Positions 60,235 through 64,000 of a stretch of DNA of 64,000 nt are shown in pieces. The translations under genes were made by a program, and so were the position numbers. Location: contig CAJUFI010000017.1 of the NCBI GenBank assembly GCA_910585665.1, positions 1 to 64,000 on the forward strand, read 5' to 3'. The number at the start of each line of letters is the position of its first letter. Position 1 is the first letter of the stretch. The stretch comes from an uncultured Acetatifactor sp. GTDB taxonomy: Bacteria > Bacillota > Clostridia > Lachnospirales > Lachnospiraceae. Under the pieces are notes generated by a model that was not told the DNA's origin, ran no database searches, and saw nothing but the letters and a program-made list of their open reading frames with translations.

Positions 60235-61058
60235 AATATGAAATGCTGACACGGATTGAACGGCAGATTGCCGACTATATATTGAACAACAGCGGACAGG
60301 TTCTTGAAATGAATGTGGCAGAGGTCGCCGCCGCTGCCGGGACGGCGGGTTCTGCCGTCATCCGTTTTTGCAAAAAACTGGGTTATACGGGATTCTCGCA
60401 GTTCCGTATGGCTCTTGCCAGAGAACTGGCAGTTTACCCCAGTGTGCCCTCTGCGCCTCCAAGAACAGGGGAATCCCTCTCCGAGGTGGCCCAGAAGGTT
60501 TTTATGTCTGGTATACGCACCATGCAGAATACGGCTGCCATGATGGAACAATCCCAACTGGAGCAGCTTGTAAGCATGCTCGCACAGGCTGAGCGGATCT
60601 GCGTCTTTGGCGTAGGCACTTCGGCATCCATCGCGGAAGACTCCCAATATCGCTTCCTTCAGCTGGGATATCCGTCCTCCTGTTATACAGATATCCTGTT
60701 TATGTCCGTGGCCGCCATGAATATGAAAAAAGGGGAGGTCGCCATCGGAATCAGCCACAGCGGCCGCACGGAAGCCACCCTGGAGGCTGTGCGCCTGGCC
60801 AAGGAACAGGGCGCGCGCACTGTGGCAATCACCAGCTATCAGGCAAGTCCCCTGGCCCAAATGGCTGATTACAAACTTGTCGCCTATGCGGACGATATCA
60901 CATATCCTGTGGAGGCAGTGTCGGCCCGGCTGGCCCATCTGTGCCTTATGGATGTGCTGACGGTTGCCCTGGCGTTACAGGGAGGAACGGAAACAACTGA
61001 GCGTCTGGCATCAAAAAACCGGATTTTGGAACATATCCGCAGAAAGGAGGAGTCATGA
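60204..61058 (+). CDS. RpiR-family transcriptional regulator (HTH_6 + SIS)
   Basis: A 284-residue regulator. The N-terminal HTH_6 domain has IADYILNNSGQVLEMNVAEV and GSAVIRFCKKLGYTGFSQFR; the SIS domain (residues about 125-265) has ICVFGVGTSASIAEDSQYRF and GEVAIGISHSGRTEATLEAV, which binds a phosphorylated sugar. It probably controls the adjacent fucosidase operon and itself, since the same palindrome lies before both. Start ATG 60204 after AAAGGAGGGATTT. Its last 4 bases overlap a broken MFS transporter gene. Confidence 0.93.
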   Translation: MQLCLAAIRNQYEMLTRIERQIADYILNNSGQVLEMNVAEVAAAAGTAGSAVIRFCKKLGYTGFSQFRMALARELAVYPSVPSAPPRTGESLSEVAQKVFMSGIRTMQNTAAMMEQSQLEQLVSMLAQAERICVFGVGTSASIAEDSQYRFLQLGYPSSCYTDILFMSVAAMNMKKGEVAIGISHSGRTEATLEAVRLAKEQGARTVAITSYQASPLAQMADYKLVAYADDITYPVEAVSARLAHLCLMDVLTVALALQGGTETTERLASKNRILEHIRRKEES

Positions 61059-61493
61059 AGCATTCTGCCCGGCGGTCCGTATTCGCTGCCGCTTATGTAT
61101 CTTAGGAATTGTCGGAAAATAACTGATGCAACTTGTTTAGGAGAAAGCCCAGAAATACAACGAAAACGGCTATAAACTTGCATCAGTTATTTGTAGACAA
61201 TTCCTTATGCCGCTATCTACGTTGCCCGGATGAATCTGACGATAGCCGCACCTGTCCTGATTGAGGAGGGCATCCTATCCTCCTCGCAGATCGGGCTGAT
61301 GGGCGGCGTCTTTTTTCTCCTATATTCTCTGGGGCAGCTGCTGAACGGATGGCTTGGAGACATCTTCTCCTCAAGACGGATGGTTACAGCAGGCCTTCTT
61401 CTGACAGCTGCAAGTAATGTCGTAATCGGATTGCTTCTTCAGGCTGATAATGCCGTCTGCCTATGGGCGGTGAATGGGTTCGCCCAGTCCATG
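61055..61493 (+). pseudogene. MFS transporter gene, broken by a palindromic element and truncated
   Basis: The gene starts with ATG 61055 overlapping rpiR (ATGA) and reads MKHSARRSVFAAAYVS, then hits a stop inside the inserted element. After the element it continues YAAIYVARMNLTIAAPVL, IGLMGGVFFLLYSLGQLLNG, WLGDIFSSRRMVTAGLLL and AVNGFAQSM. Removing 103 bases (element plus one TTA) restores one frame and the GlpT-like motif SYAAIYVARMN. The C-terminal two thirds of the transporter are missing; from about 61494 the frame continues into glycosidase sequence. It once probably imported the sugar that the locus degrades. Confidence 0.85.
61105..61204. mobile_element. 100-bp palindromic MITE-like element, copy 4 (subfamily B)
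   Basis: Begins GGAATTGTCGGAAAATAACT and ends AGTTATTTGTAGACAATTCC; flanked by TTA at 61102-61104 and 61205-61207. Arms of 9 and 15 bp pair perfectly around a 3-base bulge. Inserted into codon 16-17 of the MFS gene, so the empty site can be reconstructed. Confidence 0.85.
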
Positions 61494-61697
61494 AAAGAAG
61501 CCCATATCCCGGCCATCCTGGAATGCCGGTTCCCAGGGGAGAGCCAGAGGGTGGAGTGGCTTTTGTGCAGCAGACAGATGCGCACCCTGGACAGGAAATT
61601 TCAGTGGCATGTGGAATCCGGGGAATTCCAGGTCATGGCCGGGGACAATGCGGCGGATATCCTGCCCATGGGAAGATATGAAATCAAAGTGTGGCGG
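61494..61697 (+). pseudogene. Remnant of a GH3 beta-glycosidase gene
   Basis: Two GH3-like pieces are fused in frame behind the MFS fragment: IPAILECRFPGE, resembling the segment after the catalytic region (AILEAWYPGE type), and RTLDRKFQWHVESGEFQVMA followed by GDNAADI, resembling the C-terminal fibronectin-like domain (WxVEPGEFEVxxGxSSxDI). The several hundred residues that should lie between and before them are missing. The same open frame continues to 61901 through sequence antisense to the next gene, which is unlikely to be meaningful. Confidence 0.65.
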
Positions 61698-61762
61698 AAG
61701 GGGCCAGGCCGCTTTTGGCCAACGCATGACGGAAGAGCCAAGCCGCCTTTAGCCAATGTATT

Positions 61763-63804
61763 TTACCGAATATCATACCTGGTTATGTTCCCGCTGAAAT
61801 CGGCCGCTATAATAAAGCCGCTCTCAGCAATGGGAGCCTGGTTAATGGGGGAGCCTACATCAAATTTCCGGAGCAGGCTCCCTTTTTTATCGATGAGATA
61901 GAGCCAGCCATCGGAGGCACCGAAGCAGAGACATTCTCCTGCCACAGGCACGATGGCACTGTCTATTGTGGCCACATCGCCGTTGCTGTAGGGAGAGGTG
62001 TAGATCAGGCTCCTGCCTGTCTCAAAAGTCCACAGGAGTTCCAGGCTTTCCATATCTACAGCCACAACTCCCCTGTCAGCGGTTCCCAGATACAGGATGC
62101 CATTCTCCGCATAGGGCGTTGTGGCGCTTTGGAAGGTATAGCCCGGAATTTCCTTATATTTTACAGTCCTGCCGGAGGCGGCGTGGATTTTGTACAGCCT
62201 GTTTCCGGAACCGGTGAATAGGAAGCCATCAGAGGCGGCGGGGGTCATGATGAAATTATGGAGCTGGTCATCGTTGTTTGTCCAGAGTATCTCCCCTGAA
62301 GCAGCGTCCAATGCGTAGAGCTTATTCCATTGTGAGCCGACAAACAGCTTGTTTTCATGCAGCATAAAACCCGCGGGAGAGGTATTGCCACCCGCCAGTT
62401 TCCGGTTCCAGATACAGCTTCCATCGGTCGTATTCAGGCAGTAGATGTCCTGCTGGCCCCCGCAGTAAATGCGGTTTTCCTTTATCGCGATGCTGTTGCT
62501 TGTATTGTTGGAACCCAAAAGATTCAAGCTTACCGTCCATATTTCCTGGCCCTGAAGATCCAGACAGTACACATTGCCCTGGATATCCTACGCGATTATA
62601 GTGTCGCCAGCCATGCGGATGTCGCTCTTGACAGAGTTTCTGGTTTTGTATTTCCAGAGCACCCGGCCAGTCTCGCCGTGGACGGCTGTAACGCCGCAGT
62701 CCTTGGGCCAGCCGTCATCCGATGTGCCCGCATAGACGATGCCGTCCTTCCAGGCCGGTGCAGAGTAGAGGATATTGCCACCCAGGGAAACGCTCCATTT
62801 ATAACCTCCGTTCGGCCTGGCACCTTGAAAATCGTTATAATGGCAATGGCTGGCCGTCAGTCTGCCGCCCACGATTACAACGCTTCTTACGGCGGCGGGG
62901 GAAGCGTCAATTCCGCCTCCGTCCGGCTTTGAGGTGGTTATGTTGAAAATGCCCCCAATCTCGTTGAGATAGTTGTAATGCCAGTGGCCGAAGACCCAGG
63001 CCAGCAGATTATGCTCTTTCAGGTCTGTCTCTGTCAGCCCGTCGGACAGCACAAAGCCGGTTTCATCGTTTTGGCAGTAATCGTGGTTGAAGAGAATCAC
63101 TTTTTTGTCCGGAGAGACCTGTCTGAGGTCATTGCGCACATATGCCGCCACGTTGCCTTCCGTATATTTGGCCTTTACATCGCCATGAACGATGGGGGTG
63201 ACGATATAATGAATGCGGCCGACCTCAAAGGAGTACATAACAGGGCCGTAAATGCTTTCAAACAGCGCTTCGCCGTATTCTCCCCAATTGACATAGTCGT
63301 GGTTGCCGATGGCATACCGGACGGGGACGCCCATGGTTTCATCATTCATGTCACGGATATGTGCCCTGAGGCCGTCAATATAGCAGATATCGCCGGTGTG
63401 GATGATAAAGGCGGGGTGAGTTTCTTCCACAGTCCTGCGCAGTTTTTCGAGCCATTCTCCTGCCCCAGCGGCACCAACTTCGCTGTCTGCCACATGTAGG
63501 AAAGTGTGGCTTGTAGCATCGGTCTCAAGCCTGTCCAAAAAGAAGTCATAATCTGTTTTTCACGCGATACGGGCAGATAATAGTTTGACGTCCAATAGCC
63601 GGATGGTATGGTAACAGTGATGAAATCCGCCTTGTGCCAGTCGTTCAGGGCATAGCGCCCGCTTTCGTCCGTCAGAACGACATCCCGGCCATTGCTCACC
63701 GCAACAGAGGCCAGGGGCTTTCCCGTACCCCTTTCATAGACAGCGCCGATATAGTTGGTTGAGGCGGAATTATTGCGTAATTTCATTGTAGCGGGAATAT
63801 GCAC
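61763..63804 (-). pseudogene. Metallophosphoesterase/PQQ-like beta-propeller protein, disrupted
   Basis: Read on the minus strand from 63804, the protein begins with a metallophosphoesterase N-terminal domain (GAVYERGTGKPLASVAVSNG, then TDESGRYAL), changes frame near 63553, continues as a calcineurin-like domain (FLHVADSEVG, IHTGDICYIDG, AIGNHDYVNWGEYG, FNHDYC, VFGHWHYNY), meets an in-frame TAG at 62588-62590, and then forms a PQQ-type beta-propeller (blades such as IYCLNTTDGSCIWNRKL, LYALDAASGEILWTNND, VVAVDMESLELLWTFETG). One frameshift and one stop codon break an otherwise well preserved protein of about 680 residues. No clear signal peptide is seen at the visible start. Confidence 0.85.
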
Positions 63805-63920
63805 CTTGACAAGTCTATACAGTATGGTGGTATCATGAAATGAGAATATTCGATGAAGAGTTGAAAAAAGCGCAAAATATCAGCTGACAATGTAATTGGT
63901 CCGTTGGACATAAAAAAGTC

Positions 63921-63949
63921 TTGAAAACGCAACAAAATTATGCTACACT
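63921..63949 (+). promoter_or_regulatory. Promoter for the antitoxin-like gene
   Basis: TTGAAA (63921-63926), 17 bases, TACACT (63944-63949), 22 bases before the start codon at 63971. Confidence 0.5.
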
Positions 63950-63970
63950 GAACATGAAAAAGATGGGAAG

Positions 63971-64000
63971 ATGCCTAAGATTATTCCAATCAGAGAACTG
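63971..64000 (+). CDS. Phd/YefM-type antitoxin, N-terminal end (partial)
   Basis: Ten codons, MPKIIPIREL, reach the window edge. This start is typical of Phd/YefM-family antitoxins in Lachnospiraceae (M-P-x-I-x-P-I-R-x-L), which pair with RelE/ParE-type toxins. A GGGAAG lies just upstream. The call rests on ten residues only. Confidence 0.45.
   Translation, partial: MPKIIPIREL

Noticed and set aside
62588..62590. In-frame TAG as possible pyrrolysine or programmed read-through.
   Set aside because: The same gene also carries a frameshift, and it lies among other broken genes, so ordinary decay is the simpler explanation.
1..64000. CRISPR arrays, rRNA genes, prophage genes or an integrated conjugative element.
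   Set aside because: No regularly spaced repeats, no rRNA sequence and no phage, integrase or conjugation genes are visible on either strand.

Overview
The window is a chromosomal segment of a motile, Gram-positive gut Firmicute, most likely a Lachnospiraceae (Clostridia). The reasons are the topA-codY-flagellar gene order, the FliY-type switch with CheC and CheD, the sigma-D-type factor inside the flagellar operon, DUF342 and DUF6115 proteins downstream of it, AGGAGG-type ribosome binding sites with many GTG and TTG starts, and GC-rich coding sequence separated by AT-rich intergenic DNA. I cannot assign a species.

Bases 1-17,600 form an accessory/metabolic region, all on the + strand. It holds the end of an ABC exporter and its permease, a tRNA-dihydrouridine synthase overlapping a 1368-residue leucine-rich-repeat (BspA-type) protein with no export signal, a Fe-S aldo/keto reductase, an LRR fragment, a YD-repeat lipoprotein, a small gene behind a LexA-like box, an XRE regulator whose body resembles MotA and FliG, a GH38 alpha-mannosidase, and a hybrid histidine kinase paired with an orphan solute-binding lipoprotein. 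A tRNA-Glu(CTC) follows at 17,710.

Bases 17,979-53,508 hold topA, codY and a nearly uninterrupted flagellar supercluster: flgB-flgC-fliE-fliF-fliG-fliH-fliI-fliJ-motE-fliK-flgD-(TIGR02530-like)-flgE-flbD-motA-motB-fliL-fliM-fliY-cheY-fliO-fliP-fliQ-fliR-flhB-flhA-flhF-flhG-pilZ-cheC-cheD-orf-sigD-fapA-like-orf-DUF6115-mltG-like. The genes build the basal body, export gate, hook, stator and switch in rough assembly order, then the regulators. No cheA, cheW or cheB is present. rpsB-tsf follow with their own promoter and a terminator.

Bases 55,660-64,000 are a carbohydrate locus that has been rearranged. A URO-D-like protein, a GH29 alpha-L-fucosidase and a metallophosphoesterase lie behind a duplicated copy of the promoter and first codons of the RpiR-family regulator found 4 kb downstream. 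Beyond the regulator are an MFS transporter gene broken by a palindromic element and fused by deletion to a GH3 glycosidase remnant, a decayed minus-strand phosphoesterase/beta-propeller gene, and the first codons of a probable antitoxin.

Two things deserve most attention. First, the XRE protein at 9597-10532 carries a MotA-loop-like segment, with both MotA torque residues at the right spacing, and a FliG C-terminal-like domain, behind a promoter flanked by a perfect inverted repeat. It looks like a transcription factor built from the two interacting parts of the flagellar motor. Second, a family of exactly 100-bp palindromic elements (four complete copies) is flanked in every case by a TTA/TAA direct repeat. 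They have inserted at the stop codon of that regulator, between flgB and flgC, next to a terminator, and inside the MFS gene.
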